Origin: Enterocloster asparagiformis
GTDB lineage: Bacteria > Bacillota > Clostridia > Lachnospirales > Lachnospiraceae
DNA: 64,000 nucleotides
Direction of reading: 5' to 3'
Assembly (NCBI GenBank): GCA_018380885.1
Contig: JAGZSY010000011.1
Coordinates: 88,334 to 152,333 of the forward strand
Shown piece after piece: positions 35,032 through 44,170 of the stretch (the stretch's first letter is position 1; each line of letters starts with the position of its first letter). The notes under the pieces were generated by a model. It was not told the DNA's origin. It was given only the letters and a program-made list of their open reading frames with translations, and did no database searches. The position numbers and the translations under genes were made by a program.

Positions 35032-35556
35032 TCACCGGCCGCCGCCCCCTATGGCCCGTTTGATGCGGCTCACCACCATTCCCCCCAGAAGGCCGATCAT
35101 ACTGCCCGCCACGGTCCCGGCCGCCAGCAGCACCGGCAGGTAGGCGAACAGCCCCGCCTGCTCCACAACCGCGGCCGCAACGGCGATCTGGCCGATGTTG
35201 TGGGCCGCTCCCCCGGCCACGCTGACTCCCACCATGCCAAAGGCCTTAAAGCGCTTCAGCACCGCCATCACCATCAGGCTCAGAACGCCGCCCGCCAGGC
35301 TGTATATGATCATGGAAGGGGTTCCGAAGGTAAATCCCATGAGCACGATCCGCACCAGGCTGATGAACGCCGCCCCGGCCAGGCCCACGGTGTAGAGGGC
35401 TGTGATCACGGCCAGATTGGCCAGCCCCAGCTTCACGCCGGGCACGCCCAGGGAGATGGGGATCAAGCTCTCCACATAGCTCAGGACAAAGGCCAGGGCG
35501 ATCAGCAGGCCATAGAGCGCCACATCCCCGGCAGCCATATTTTTCCTACGCATCAT
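35032..35556 (-). CDS. Gx transporter family membrane protein (Hpre_diP_synt_I family)
   Basis: The 174-residue protein has five to six helices rich in Gly and Ala (for example SLIPISLGVPGVKLGLANLAV). It matches the family once named heptaprenyl diphosphate synthase component I, now viewed as a small transporter resembling ECF S-components. It diverges from the FMN-binding/NusG-II pair at 35671, a recurring partnership in Clostridia, so the three probably act together in envelope redox or cofactor transport. Confidence 0.82.
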   Translation of the reverse strand: MMRRKNMAAGDVALYGLLIALAFVLSYVESLIPISLGVPGVKLGLANLAVITALYTVGLAGAAFISLVRIVLMGFTFGTPSMIIYSLAGGVLSLMVMAVLKRFKAFGMVGVSVAGGAAHNIGQIAVAAAVVEQAGLFAYLPVLLAAGTVAGSMIGLLGGMVVSRIKRAIGGGGR

Positions 35557-35670
35557 CGCAGCAAACCTCCTTTAATTACCACTCGATCCTCTTGTATGAA
35601 TGTTGCATTTGTGTTAAAATTATTCTTGCCCTACATAAACGTCATAAATTTAACTATAAGGAGTGTAAGT

Positions 35671-36162
35671 ATGAGCAAAACACAAATGAGTGCCCTCAAA
35701 AAGAACTATTTTGGCCTGGGGATCATGGCCGTTCTCTCCGCTCTGGTCATCGTCGTCTCAGGACCGCTTTACCGTTCCATGAGCAATCACCCGGATATGC
35801 CCCTGGCCGACGGCGTCTACACCTACGAGGAGAGCCAGCCGGACGACAAGGGCTATCGCAGCGTGGTCTCCGTCACCGTGCAGGGCGGCCGCATCACCGC
35901 CTGTACCTGGGACTGCCTCAACGCTGAAAATATCGGAAAGCGCCAGCTCTCCATGGAAGGACAGTATGTCATGACTGAAAGCGGCCCCACCTGGAAGGAC
36001 CAGGCCGACGCCCTGGCCTCCTACGTGCTTCACCACCAGACCTCCAACGGCCTGATCAACGCCGACGGCTATGCCATGGACGCCATATCCTCCGTGAGCA
36101 TCAACGCCTATCCCTTTGTCAACGGCTTATCCGACTGCCTGGACCAGGCAGCCATCCGGTAA
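35671..36162 (+). CDS. Membrane-anchored FMN-binding-domain-like protein
   Basis: The 163-residue protein has one N-terminal membrane anchor (about residues 15-33) and an extracytoplasmic domain like those in RnfG and pheromone-type FMN-binding proteins. The usual SGATxT flavin-attachment motif is degraded to SSVSIN near residue 143, so covalent FMN is doubtful. AAGGAG lies 8 bases before ATG 35671. It is followed after 3 bases by the NusG-II protein. Confidence 0.72.
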   Translation: MSKTQMSALKKNYFGLGIMAVLSALVIVVSGPLYRSMSNHPDMPLADGVYTYEESQPDDKGYRSVVSVTVQGGRITACTWDCLNAENIGKRQLSMEGQYVMTESGPTWKDQADALASYVLHHQTSNGLINADGYAMDAISSVSINAYPFVNGLSDCLDQAAIR

Positions 36163-36165
36163 TCC

Positions 36166-36531
36166 ATGAAACACGGGAAAACGTCCCTGCCCCGCAGAGA
36201 TTTGATTCTGGTGCTGGCGCTTCTGCTTGTGGCCGCGGTCTGGTACGGCTTTACCCGCTATCAGGCCTTAAAGGGCCCCTCCGAAATCGCCCAGGTCACG
36301 GTGGACGGCAAGCTGGTGGAGACCCTGGACCTGAGCCATAACACCACCGTCACCATAACCGGCGCCGGCGGGGGCACCAACGTGCTGGTGGTCGAAAACG
36401 GGGAAATCTGGTGCAGCGAGGCCTCCTGTCCGGACAAGCTCTGCGTCAAGCAGGGCAAAAAACACCTGAGCACGGACACCATCGTGTGTCTGCCCAACAA
36501 AATGGTGGTCACCGTCACAGGGCGGGAGTAA
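36166..36531 (+). CDS. NusG domain II-containing protein
   Basis: The 121-residue protein has one N-terminal helix (about 13-28) and an extracytoplasmic beta domain of the NusG-II type with ASCPDKLCVKQG and IVCLPNKMVV. The three cysteines are typical. It is unrelated in role to transcription factor NusG. It is translationally coupled to the FMN-binding gene. Confidence 0.82.
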   Translation: MKHGKTSLPRRDLILVLALLLVAAVWYGFTRYQALKGPSEIAQVTVDGKLVETLDLSHNTTVTITGAGGGTNVLVVENGEIWCSEASCPDKLCVKQGKKHLSTDTIVCLPNKMVVTVTGRE

Positions 36532-36573
36532 GCGCAGACGATCACCCCAGCCCCTGATCAGGGATAAATATTG

Positions 36574-36608
36574 CCGCAGCCGGTTTTCACCGGCTGCGGT
36601 ACTTTTTT
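36574..36608 (+). terminator. Terminator after the NusG-II gene
   Basis: CCGCAGCCGG pairs with CCGGCTGCGG around a 6-base loop, followed by TACTTTTTT. Confidence 0.9.
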
Positions 36609-36623
36609 CCACTTCAAGTTAAA

Positions 36624-38600
36624 TTATTTGATCACCGTGACCTTCTCTCCCACCGCCTGCCAGTTGCTCACCGGGTTCTCCCGGCCGTCCACCTTTTTCA
36701 GGTGCTCCAGCCCTGCCAGAGGGGTCAAATCCGTCACGTAATTCTTGCTGATATTGAGCGTCTCCAGCAGCGGCAGCGCGGCAGCCGGCTGAATCTGGGA
36801 CAGCTTGTTGTCCGCGAGGGACAGGCTGGTCAGCCCCGGATAGTGGGACAGGAAGCCCAGCTCAGCGTCCAGGGAAACGTCGTCCCAGTTCACCATGCTG
36901 ATGCCGCCGTACCGGTCCGCCTTCACGTTCTTGTACAGCTTCACGCCGTCCATGGACAGGGAAACCAGTCCCGGATTGTCGTTTAAGCGGCTGAAATTGA
37001 TCTCCATGCTGGCGCCGTTTAAATTCAGGGAAACCAGGCCCGCTTTGTTAAACAATGGCGAGATATCCGTGTAAAAGGTGGTGCCGGACAGATCCAGCTC
37101 CGTCAGCGCCGGAAGGTCGGCCAGGAAGCCTACGCTGTTTAAGTATTCCCAGCTCTTGGTGCCTTTTAAACGCTCCAACTGCGTCAAGCTGGAAAATGCG
37201 CCCGGATCGTCCACGCAGTAGCCCGCGATGGTCAGGTCCGTAATCCCGCCCATGCTGCGCAAAAACGAGCAGCCGTTGAATCCCGCGATGTCCAGCTCCC
37301 TTATGTTGGTCAGCCCCGACAGATCCGGGTCGGGCTGGTTGGAGTATTTATCCAGCGTCAGGCGCTCCAGCCCGGTAAGGCCGGTGATGGCGCCGTAGTC
37401 CGGCAGATCGTAGTTGCTGGTCACGCTCAGCTCCTTCAGGTTCCCGCAGGAGGCCAGCGGCGCGATGGTGATGCACTTGCTGCCGTCCAGGCCGAAGCTG
37501 CGCAGCTGGGGCATGTTGTTGACAAAGCTGATATCCTTGACCTGATCCAGGTCCAGGTAGAGCTCCTCCAGCCCGCTCATGGTGAAGAGCACGGATAAAT
37601 CCGACAGGCTGGGGCAGTATTCCATGGACAGGGACTTTAAATTTTTCAGGGACGCCAGGTCCTTGATGTCCGTTAAGTCGTCGCTGCCGTGCAGCTCCAG
37701 GGTCTCCAGGCCGGTGAACTGGCCGATCCCCTCCAGGGATGCCTGGTTGTAATCGTAGATCAGCCCTGTGAGCTTGCCCGGGTCGCCCACCAGGGTCGCC
37801 ACCTCGTCCGGGGAAATATACTGCACGCCCAGAGTTTTTAAACTGTCCAAGCCCTCCAGCTCGCCGGGCTTCAGGGTGCTGTGCAGCGCCAGGGTCTCCA
37901 GACCTTTAAGCTTTCTCAGGCAGGAGAAATCGTCAAACAGCTCCCGGCCCATGGTCATCCCGGCCGGCAAATCCTCCTCGTAGGTGTGAATCACCAGCTC
38001 GCCATCCTCGCCCACATCGCCGTCCAGCCCGTACGCCACCCGGTAATACCTCCTGTCGCTGTGCACGTCCCAGAGATTGGGCGTCAGGTCCAGATAGCGC
38101 AGCTTCATGAACTCCTGGTCGCTGACCTGATCCGGCGTGCGCCCGTATATGGCCAGGATCACCTGTTCCATGCCCTGGGACCACACCACCTGCTCCTCAG
38201 GGGCCTCCGTGGGTTTTTCCGCCACGGCAGTCCTCGCCGTGGCGCCGGAGGCCTTTGCCGCGTTCCTGCGGCCGGCCGACCCCCGGACCGACAGGGCGAT
38301 GGCCAGTATGAACACACAGGCGGCCGCGCCGAAAATAATCAAAAATCTCCGACGCTCATCCTCCTGGGCCTTTTTCGTCTCCTGGGGCAGCGCCGTCCTG
38401 GGCTTGATCTCCTGGAAAGGATGGGGCGGCAAATCTCCCACGCTTTTGCTTCCAAAATTTCCTAATTTATATTCATCCCCAGATTCCTGCTCCACTATGT
38501 AGCGGGTCTTACAGTATTCGCAGACCGCCTCGCCCGGATGCTCCGGGTCCAGCTTCACCGTGCCGTTACAGGCCGGACATTTTAATTCTACCAGCTTCAT
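36624..38600 (-). CDS. Zinc-ribbon, single-pass membrane, leucine-rich-repeat protein
   Basis: The 658-residue protein starts with a zinc ribbon (C8, C11, C27, C30), then a polar linker, one membrane helix (about 86-104) and a Thr/Ala/Glu linker. About residues 160-650 are SDS22/internalin-like leucine-rich repeats (LxxLxLxxNxLxxIxPL type), many irregular. The basic side before the helix (DERRRFL) puts the zinc ribbon inside and the repeats outside. It probably binds a protein or surface ligand; the partner is unknown. GGAGGGGG precedes the ATG. Confidence 0.82.
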   Translation of the reverse strand: MKLVELKCPACNGTVKLDPEHPGEAVCEYCKTRYIVEQESGDEYKLGNFGSKSVGDLPPHPFQEIKPRTALPQETKKAQEDERRRFLIIFGAAACVFILAIALSVRGSAGRRNAAKASGATARTAVAEKPTEAPEEQVVWSQGMEQVILAIYGRTPDQVSDQEFMKLRYLDLTPNLWDVHSDRRYYRVAYGLDGDVGEDGELVIHTYEEDLPAGMTMGRELFDDFSCLRKLKGLETLALHSTLKPGELEGLDSLKTLGVQYISPDEVATLVGDPGKLTGLIYDYNQASLEGIGQFTGLETLELHGSDDLTDIKDLASLKNLKSLSMEYCPSLSDLSVLFTMSGLEELYLDLDQVKDISFVNNMPQLRSFGLDGSKCITIAPLASCGNLKELSVTSNYDLPDYGAITGLTGLERLTLDKYSNQPDPDLSGLTNIRELDIAGFNGCSFLRSMGGITDLTIAGYCVDDPGAFSSLTQLERLKGTKSWEYLNSVGFLADLPALTELDLSGTTFYTDISPLFNKAGLVSLNLNGASMEINFSRLNDNPGLVSLSMDGVKLYKNVKADRYGGISMVNWDDVSLDAELGFLSHYPGLTSLSLADNKLSQIQPAAALPLLETLNISKNYVTDLTPLAGLEHLKKVDGRENPVSNWQAVGEKVTVIK

Positions 38601-38725
38601 TTGATTACCCCCTCCGGCCCCAAGCGCCTCTCTTTTTCATCACTCCCACCGGCGTACCCGGCCTGCCTGCCGCCCGCTCTGCGGCGCACCTCGTTCTCCA
38701 TCCTCATCTTTCGTCCCCTTATCCC

Positions 38726-39451
38726 TTATCTCTTAGCCGGCGCCCGCCGTTTCATGCCGCGAATCAGCGCCTTTGTCTCCGCGTCGGCTTGCAGCGACTC
38801 GCAGATTTTTTGCAGGGCCTTGTTATAGGTCCAGTCGTCCAGGCGGTTCTGCCGCAGATACGGCATAACCCGCTCCGGCATCTTCACGTAGAACATGGAC
38901 AGGGCCCAGGCCACGGCCATGCTGGAATAGTACGCCCTGCTTTTGATCTGGTCCAGGGCGGCCAGCGCCCGGTCTACATAGGCCTCGTCGATATAATAAT
39001 TTAAGAGCATCACCGCCCCGAACCTGCACTCGTACTCCTTTTCCGAATCCAGGTAGGGAGCCAACAGCTCCCACATATTGTCCTGGTATCTGGCGGCGAT
39101 CTTTAACGAGCCGCAGAAGCTGTCGCACACCGCCCAGTTGTCGATGGCGGGGACAAAGCCCCGGATGGCTTCCGCCGCTTCCTCCCATGTCCCAGCGCCG
39201 TATCCCACGGCCATGCCCCAGAGCAGGCGCTCCTCGTGGCAGGCTTCGCCCCGCTGCCAGGCCGCCAAAACCTGTTTTGCATAGCGCTTCCAGTTACCCC
39301 TTGCGATCTCCCGCGCCAGCTTACGCAGCGCGGGCATGCGCACGCCCAGCACGTCCTCCACGCCGGGCAGCAGCTTTTTGTTAAAATCCCGGTATCCCGG
39401 TTCCGCCAGCGCTTCCAGCCGGCGGCGTATTTCTATCTGTTGCGTGTCCAT
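38726..39451 (-). CDS. DNA alkylation repair protein, AlkD-like
   Basis: The 241-residue all-helical HEAT-repeat-like protein matches AlkD-type DNA glycosylases, which remove N3/N7-alkylated purines. Family-like stretches are GVRMPALRKLAREIARGNW, DNWAVCDSFCGSLK and FGAVMLLNYYID. Start 39451 has GAGGAGG upstream; the longer frame does not. It follows hemW by 11 bases. Confidence 0.87.
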   Translation of the reverse strand: MDTQQIEIRRRLEALAEPGYRDFNKKLLPGVEDVLGVRMPALRKLAREIARGNWKRYAKQVLAAWQRGEACHEERLLWGMAVGYGAGTWEEAAEAIRGFVPAIDNWAVCDSFCGSLKIAARYQDNMWELLAPYLDSEKEYECRFGAVMLLNYYIDEAYVDRALAALDQIKSRAYYSSMAVAWALSMFYVKMPERVMPYLRQNRLDDWTYNKALQKICESLQADAETKALIRGMKRRAPAKR

Positions 39452-39462
39452 CCGTATCCTCC

Positions 39463-40722
39463 TCACGTGGATGTGAGCAAAAATTCGCTGAGCACGTAGT
39501 TGCTCACGTCCATCCCCCACTCGGTCAGCGCCAGCCACACGCCCTCCCGCCTCAGCAGACCGTTTTCCACCAGGCGTTCGATCACCGGGCCGTAGACGGA
39601 GTCCAGCTTGACCCCGAAGGTGGCTACAAAATCAATCTCCGAGATACCGCGGATCATGCGCAGTCCCAGAAACATAAACTCCTCCATCCGCGCCTCGCGG
39701 CTTAAGCGGGTAAACTGGGGGCGCAGACGCCCGGCCCAGTCCTCAGCGGCGAAATCCAGGGCCAGGTACTGCTCCAAATCCCGCTGGTTGCAGAAGCGGC
39801 AGCCCCCCAAAAAGGACGAGGAGCCCAGGCCCAGGCCCAGATACTCCACCTCGGTCCAGTAGCCCACGTTGTGGCGGCACTCAAAGCCCGGCCTGGCGTA
39901 ATTGGAGATCTCATACCGCTCATAGCCCTGTTCCGCCAGAAAGGTGCGGGTCAGGTGGTAAATCCTGTTCTCCGCCTCCTCGTCCGGCAGCTCCGGGTAA
40001 TCCCTGCGGCGCAGGCCGAAGCGGTCGGGGTCCTCCCCGGGGCGCGTACCGGCCGGCGGCGCGCTCTTGCGGCAAGGCTTCTCCTCACCGGCGCCGTAGC
40101 GGTCCCAGAAGGGGGTCCCCTCCTCGATGATCAGGCTGTAGGCGGAAATGTGCTCCGGCTTGAGCATAGTCACCTTCTTCAGGGTATTTCTCCAGGAATC
40201 CAGGGTCTGGCCCGGGATGCCGCTCATCAGGTCCACGTTGATGTTGGCAAAGCCCGCCATCCTGGCGCACTGGAAGCTCTTTAAAAATTCTTCAAAGGAA
40301 TGGATTCTGCCCAGATTCTCTAACTCCCGGTTGTCGGCTGACTGAAGGCCGATGCTGACCCGGTTGATCCCCGCGGCCCGGTAGATGTGGAGCTTGTTCT
40401 GCAGCAGGGTGCCGGGGTTTACCTCAATGGTGATCTCCGCGTCCTGGGCCACGTCAAAGGAGCGGCGAACCGCCAGGCAGATGTCCCGGATCATATCCGG
40501 CTCCAGGACAGAAGGGGTGCCCCCTCCAATGAATACGGTCACAACCCTGTATTCCTGGCAGGAGGCACCCTCCGCCTCGATCTCGCGTATGAGCTGATCC
40601 ACATACTGCCGGTGGACTGAGGCCAGCGTCCGGAAGGAAAGGAAATCACAGTACAGGCATTTCCGGGCGCAAAAGGGGATGTGGATGTACAGCTCCAACG
40701 GTTTTTTCTGTCTATTTGTCAT
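39463..40722 (-). CDS. hemW: HemW, heme chaperone-like radical SAM protein
   Basis: The 419-residue protein has the radical SAM cluster CARKCLYCDF (C-x3-C-x2-C) near residue 18, GGGTPSVL and an HemN-like C-terminal domain. It lacks the extra N-terminal cysteine of true coproporphyrinogen oxidase HemN, and HemW proteins are heme chaperones. It lies 31 bases after lepA, the common spoIIP-lepA-hemW order. Confidence 0.9.
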   Translation of the reverse strand: MTNRQKKPLELYIHIPFCARKCLYCDFLSFRTLASVHRQYVDQLIREIEAEGASCQEYRVVTVFIGGGTPSVLEPDMIRDICLAVRRSFDVAQDAEITIEVNPGTLLQNKLHIYRAAGINRVSIGLQSADNRELENLGRIHSFEEFLKSFQCARMAGFANINVDLMSGIPGQTLDSWRNTLKKVTMLKPEHISAYSLIIEEGTPFWDRYGAGEEKPCRKSAPPAGTRPGEDPDRFGLRRRDYPELPDEEAENRIYHLTRTFLAEQGYERYEISNYARPGFECRHNVGYWTEVEYLGLGLGSSSFLGGCRFCNQRDLEQYLALDFAAEDWAGRLRPQFTRLSREARMEEFMFLGLRMIRGISEIDFVATFGVKLDSVYGPVIERLVENGLLRREGVWLALTEWGMDVSNYVLSEFLLTST

Positions 40723-40753
40723 AAATTTTCTTCATCTCGTCGTTCTTCATGTC

Positions 40754-42568
40754 TTACTCGTCGTCCAGCTTCAAAACGCTCATAAACGCCTTCTGCGGAA
40801 TCTCCACGTTGCCGATCTGGCGCATGCGCTTTTTGCCCTCCTTCTGCTTCTCCAGCAGCTTGCGCTTACGGGAAATATCGCCGCCGTAGCACTTGGCCAG
40901 AACGTCCTTGCGCACGGCCTTCACCGTCTCGCGGGCAATGATCTTGCCGCCGACCGCCGCCTGGATGGGAATCTCAAACAGATGTCTGGGAATCTCCTCC
41001 TTCAGCTTCTCGCACATCCTGCGCCCCCGGTCGTAGGCCGAATCCGCGTGCACGATAAAGGACAGGGCGTCCACCTCCTCCTTGTTCACCAGGATGTCCA
41101 GCTTCACCAGCTCGGAGCGCTCGTAGCCCTTGAGCTCGTAATCAAAGGAGGCGTAGCCGCGGGAGCGGGATTTGAGGGCGTCGAAAAAGTCGTAGATGAT
41201 CTCGTTGAGCGGCAGCTCGTATTTCAGCAGCGCGCGGGTGGTCTCAATGTACTCCATGCCCAGGTAATTGCCGCGGCGCTCCTGGCAAAGGGTCATGATC
41301 GAGCCCACAAACTCGGTGGTCACCATGATCTCGGCGCTGACAATGGGCTCCTCCATGTAGTCGATCTCCGTGGGATCGGGCAGGTTGGAGGGGTTGGTCA
41401 GCTCCATCATCTCCCCGTTGCTCTTGTGCACCCGGTAAACAACGCCCGGGGCCGTGGTCACCAGGTCCAGGTTGTACTCCCGCTCCAGGCGCTCCTGGAT
41501 GATCTCCAGATGCAGCAGTCCCAGGAAGCCGCAGCGGAAACCAAAGCCCAGGGCGATGGAGGTCTCCGGCTCATAGAACAGGGAGGCGTCGTTTAACTGC
41601 AATTTCTCCAGCGCGTCCCGCAGGTCGTTGTACTTGGCCCCGTCCGCGGGGTAGAGTCCGCAGTACACCATGGGCGTCACCTTCTTGTAGCCCGGCAGCG
41701 CGGCGGCGCAGGGGTTGTCCCGGTTCGTCACCGTGTCGCCCACCCGGGTGTCGCGGACGTTCTTGATGCTGGCGGTGATGTAGCCCACCATGCCGGCGGA
41801 CAACTCGTCACAGGGGATGAACTGGCCGGCCCCGAAGTAGCCCACCTCCACCACGTCCTCCTCGGCCCCGGTGGCCATCAGGTGGATGGGGGTGCCTTTT
41901 TTCACCGTGCCCTCCACGATGCGGCAGAAAATGATCACGCCCTTGTAGGAGTCGTAGATAGAGTCGAAAATCAGGGCCTTTAACGGGGCCTCGGGGTCGC
42001 CGGAGGGGGCCGGTATCTTCTTCACAATGGCCTCCAGCACCGCCTCCACGTTCTCGCCGGTCTTGGCGGAAATCCTGGGCGCGTCGCTGGCGTCCAGTCC
42101 GATCACATCCTCAATCTCGGCCGCCACGTGGTCCGGCTGGGCGCTGGGCAGGTCCACCTTGTTGATCACGGGGAATACGTCCAGATCGTGGTCCAGGGCC
42201 AGGTACACGTTGGCCAGCGTCTGGGCCTCGATGCCCTGGGAGGCGTCCACCACCAGAATGGCGCCGTCGCAGGCCGCCAGGCTTCTGGACACCTCGTAGT
42301 TAAAGTCAACGTGTCCCGGAGTGTCGATCAGGTTGAAAATGTACTCGCAGCCATCCTCCGCCTTGTAAACCGTGCGCACGGCCTGAGATTTGATGGTGAT
42401 GCCGCGCTCGCGCTCCAGGTCCATATTATCCAGGACCTGTTCCTGCATCTCCCGGCTGGTCAGAAGGCCGGTGCGCTCGATAATGCGGTCCGCCAGGGTC
42501 GATTTGCCGTGGTCGATATGGGCGATGATACAAAAGTTGCGAATTTTGCTCTGGTCAACTATTGACAT
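40754..42568 (-). CDS. lepA: Elongation factor 4 (LepA)
   Basis: The 604-residue translational GTPase has G1 [10 protein letters not shown]3 DTPGHVDF, G4 [11 protein letters not shown]-like domains III and V, and the unique C-terminal domain ending in [16 protein letters not shown]. It back-translocates stalled ribosomes. AAGAGGA precedes the ATG. Confidence 0.97.
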   Translation of the reverse strand: MSIVDQSKIRNFCIIAHIDHGKSTLADRIIERTGLLTSREMQEQVLDNMDLERERGITIKSQAVRTVYKAEDGCEYIFNLIDTPGHVDFNYEVSRSLAACDGAILVVDASQGIEAQTLANVYLALDHDLDVFPVINKVDLPSAQPDHVAAEIEDVIGLDASDAPRISAKTGENVEAVLEAIVKKIPAPSGDPEAPLKALIFDSIYDSYKGVIIFCRIVEGTVKKGTPIHLMATGAEEDVVEVGYFGAGQFIPCDELSAGMVGYITASIKNVRDTRVGDTVTNRDNPCAAALPGYKKVTPMVYCGLYPADGAKYNDLRDALEKLQLNDASLFYEPETSIALGFGFRCGFLGLLHLEIIQERLEREYNLDLVTTAPGVVYRVHKSNGEMMELTNPSNLPDPTEIDYMEEPIVSAEIMVTTEFVGSIMTLCQERRGNYLGMEYIETTRALLKYELPLNEIIYDFFDALKSRSRGYASFDYELKGYERSELVKLDILVNKEEVDALSFIVHADSAYDRGRRMCEKLKEEIPRHLFEIPIQAAVGGKIIARETVKAVRKDVLAKCYGGDISRKRKLLEKQKEGKKRMRQIGNVEIPQKAFMSVLKLDDE

Positions 42569-42619
42569 GTTTTATCCTCTTTCTTAGTGGTTTGGAAATG
42601 GAGAGCGTCCGCTCTCCGC

Positions 42620-43921
42620 TTACTGAATAGTATCATTTTTTCGACCACATTGCAACACCATATCCAAAAGTTCTGACAGCGGCTCCATGGCGTTTCTGGC
42701 CTCCTCGTAGGTGTTTGTCTGGGCTCCCACCTCGATCAGGGCGGAGCGCGGGCGCAGGTGGAGATTATAGCGCAGTCCCTTCAGATAAATCTTGCGCGTA
42801 AAGCCGGGATAATATGCCTGGGCGTCCAGCTGCATCTGGAAGCTGAAGGCCAGATTCTGCTCCCGGTAAGGGTTTTGCAGGTACTCGATGGGCCCCTCCG
42901 GCGTCTGGCTCATGCCGTTGAAAAACATGATCTGGGCCGTGGGCTTGCCGTCCACCTCCGTCACCAGGTGCAGGTTCTCGCCCACGCCGTCCCGGTGGAT
43001 ATCCAACACCACCTGCACGGAAGGGTTCTCCTCCAGGATCCTGGCGATCCCGTCGTAGGCGTATGTATAGGCCTTGCTGCGATCCAGCTTCCCGTCCACC
43101 AGGTCGTACACCGAGGTGTCGTGGATCACGTTGTAGCCCTTGGCCGTGAGCAGCTCCGTCAGATAATTCCCAATCCCCACCACCGTCTGCCCTGGCCCTG
43201 AGTCCGCGAAGGCTTCCTGGGAGTGGGTGTGGTAAATGAGGATCTGGGGCTTGCTGTTGTCCCCGTCAAGGGACAAATCCTCCTCCAGCAGCCGCCCCGC
43301 GTTGAGCTCATCCCGTCCCGCCGTGGTGGAGGTGTGGATGCTGTAGAAATGCTTCACCAGGAAATCGTAGTCCGCCAGCTGCTCCATCACATAGGTGGGC
43401 CCGGTCACAACCCGGGAGGTGACGCCCACCAACGCAGCGCCTGCCGGCGCGGCGGTCCCGGCGCCCCCTGTCTCCCCCTGAGCCAGGGACTCCTGCCCGT
43501 CAAAGCCTTGGCCGGAACCGCCCTCCGTGCTCTGGGCCTCCTGACCTTGCCCGCTCTGCCCCTTAGTCTCCCCCGTTTCCTCATTGCCATACCAGGCCAG
43601 ATACTGATGCTCCTCGTAAAATGTTTTCACCGCCTCGTATTGGCGGTAAGCCGGATCGGGATCGCCCACGCCCCCGCTTTCGCCCGCCCGTCCGGCGGCG
43701 CTCCCGCTCCACGGCCTGGCCTGATGCCACACATACTCCACCAGCCACCTGCCGCCGTCCTCCACGGCCCGCAGGCACGCCTCCTGATCCAGGCTTCCCG
43801 CCATGGTCCCCGCAGCCCGTCCTGTCAGCAAAAGGACCAGAATCAGCCCGGTCCCGGCCGCAAACCACCGGACTCCTCCCGCCAGACCTCTTCTCTTCAC
43901 CAATGCCTCACGTCCCTTCAC
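42620..43921 (-). CDS. spoIIP: Stage II sporulation protein P
   Basis: The 433-residue protein has an N-terminal membrane anchor (about 18-40), a low-complexity Gly/Gln/Ser linker (about 115-160), and a peptidoglycan amidase domain with LIYHTHSQEAF, VLDIHRDGVG and SALIEVGAQTNTYEEA. SpoIIP degrades septal peptidoglycan during engulfment with SpoIID and SpoIIM. The GTG at 43921 is weakly supported; a second GTG seven codons on is possible. gpr, its usual upstream neighbour, lies 18 kb away at 62353. Confidence 0.92.
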   Translation of the reverse strand: MKGREALVKRRGLAGGVRWFAAGTGLILVLLLTGRAAGTMAGSLDQEACLRAVEDGGRWLVEYVWHQARPWSGSAAGRAGESGGVGDPDPAYRQYEAVKTFYEEHQYLAWYGNEETGETKGQSGQGQEAQSTEGGSGQGFDGQESLAQGETGGAGTAAPAGAALVGVTSRVVTGPTYVMEQLADYDFLVKHFYSIHTSTTAGRDELNAGRLLEEDLSLDGDNSKPQILIYHTHSQEAFADSGPGQTVVGIGNYLTELLTAKGYNVIHDTSVYDLVDGKLDRSKAYTYAYDGIARILEENPSVQVVLDIHRDGVGENLHLVTEVDGKPTAQIMFFNGMSQTPEGPIEYLQNPYREQNLAFSFQMQLDAQAYYPGFTRKIYLKGLRYNLHLRPRSALIEVGAQTNTYEEARNAMEPLSELLDMVLQCGRKNDTIQ

Positions 43922-44074
43922 CCGCCAGATTCCCGCCTACGCTCAAACACCGCGTCCCGGCCCATGCCGGAACGGATTTTCAAACATACGCTTGCGCACA
44001 ACCGCATTACTATAATGATATGCAAAGCGGGTAAGGTTATTGCAAAAAAAGAGGCGCAATCCCGAACTGTTACA

Positions 44075-44132
44075 GCGCATCGCAGGACTCCGCTAAAATG
44101 GCAGCCGCCATCCGCAAAGGCCTGCGATGCGC
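44075..44132. repeat. 58-bp inverted repeat between spoIIP and the microcompartment operon
   Basis: GCGCATCGCAGG at 44075-44086 is perfectly inverted as CCTGCGATGCGC at 44121-44132, with a 34-base loop. A run of seven A (44044-44050) lies to the left, giving a T-run on the leftward transcript about 25 bases after the stem. It may end the microcompartment operon or be a relic at the island boundary. The rest of the 249-base gap holds nothing recognisable. Confidence 0.6.
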
Positions 44133-44170
44133 CGCGCCGGAATGGCCGCCTCTCGCAAAAAACACTGGTT

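Noticed and set aside
33643..36162. A single 839-codon rightward frame
   Set aside because: Most of it is antisense to galT and the Gx gene; the real gene starts at 35671 with a ribosome binding site and membrane anchor.
29890..43921. Large antisense frames over YitT, GalT, LepA and SpoIIP
   Set aside because: They are shadows of high-GC coding sequence without ribosome binding sites or recognisable domains.
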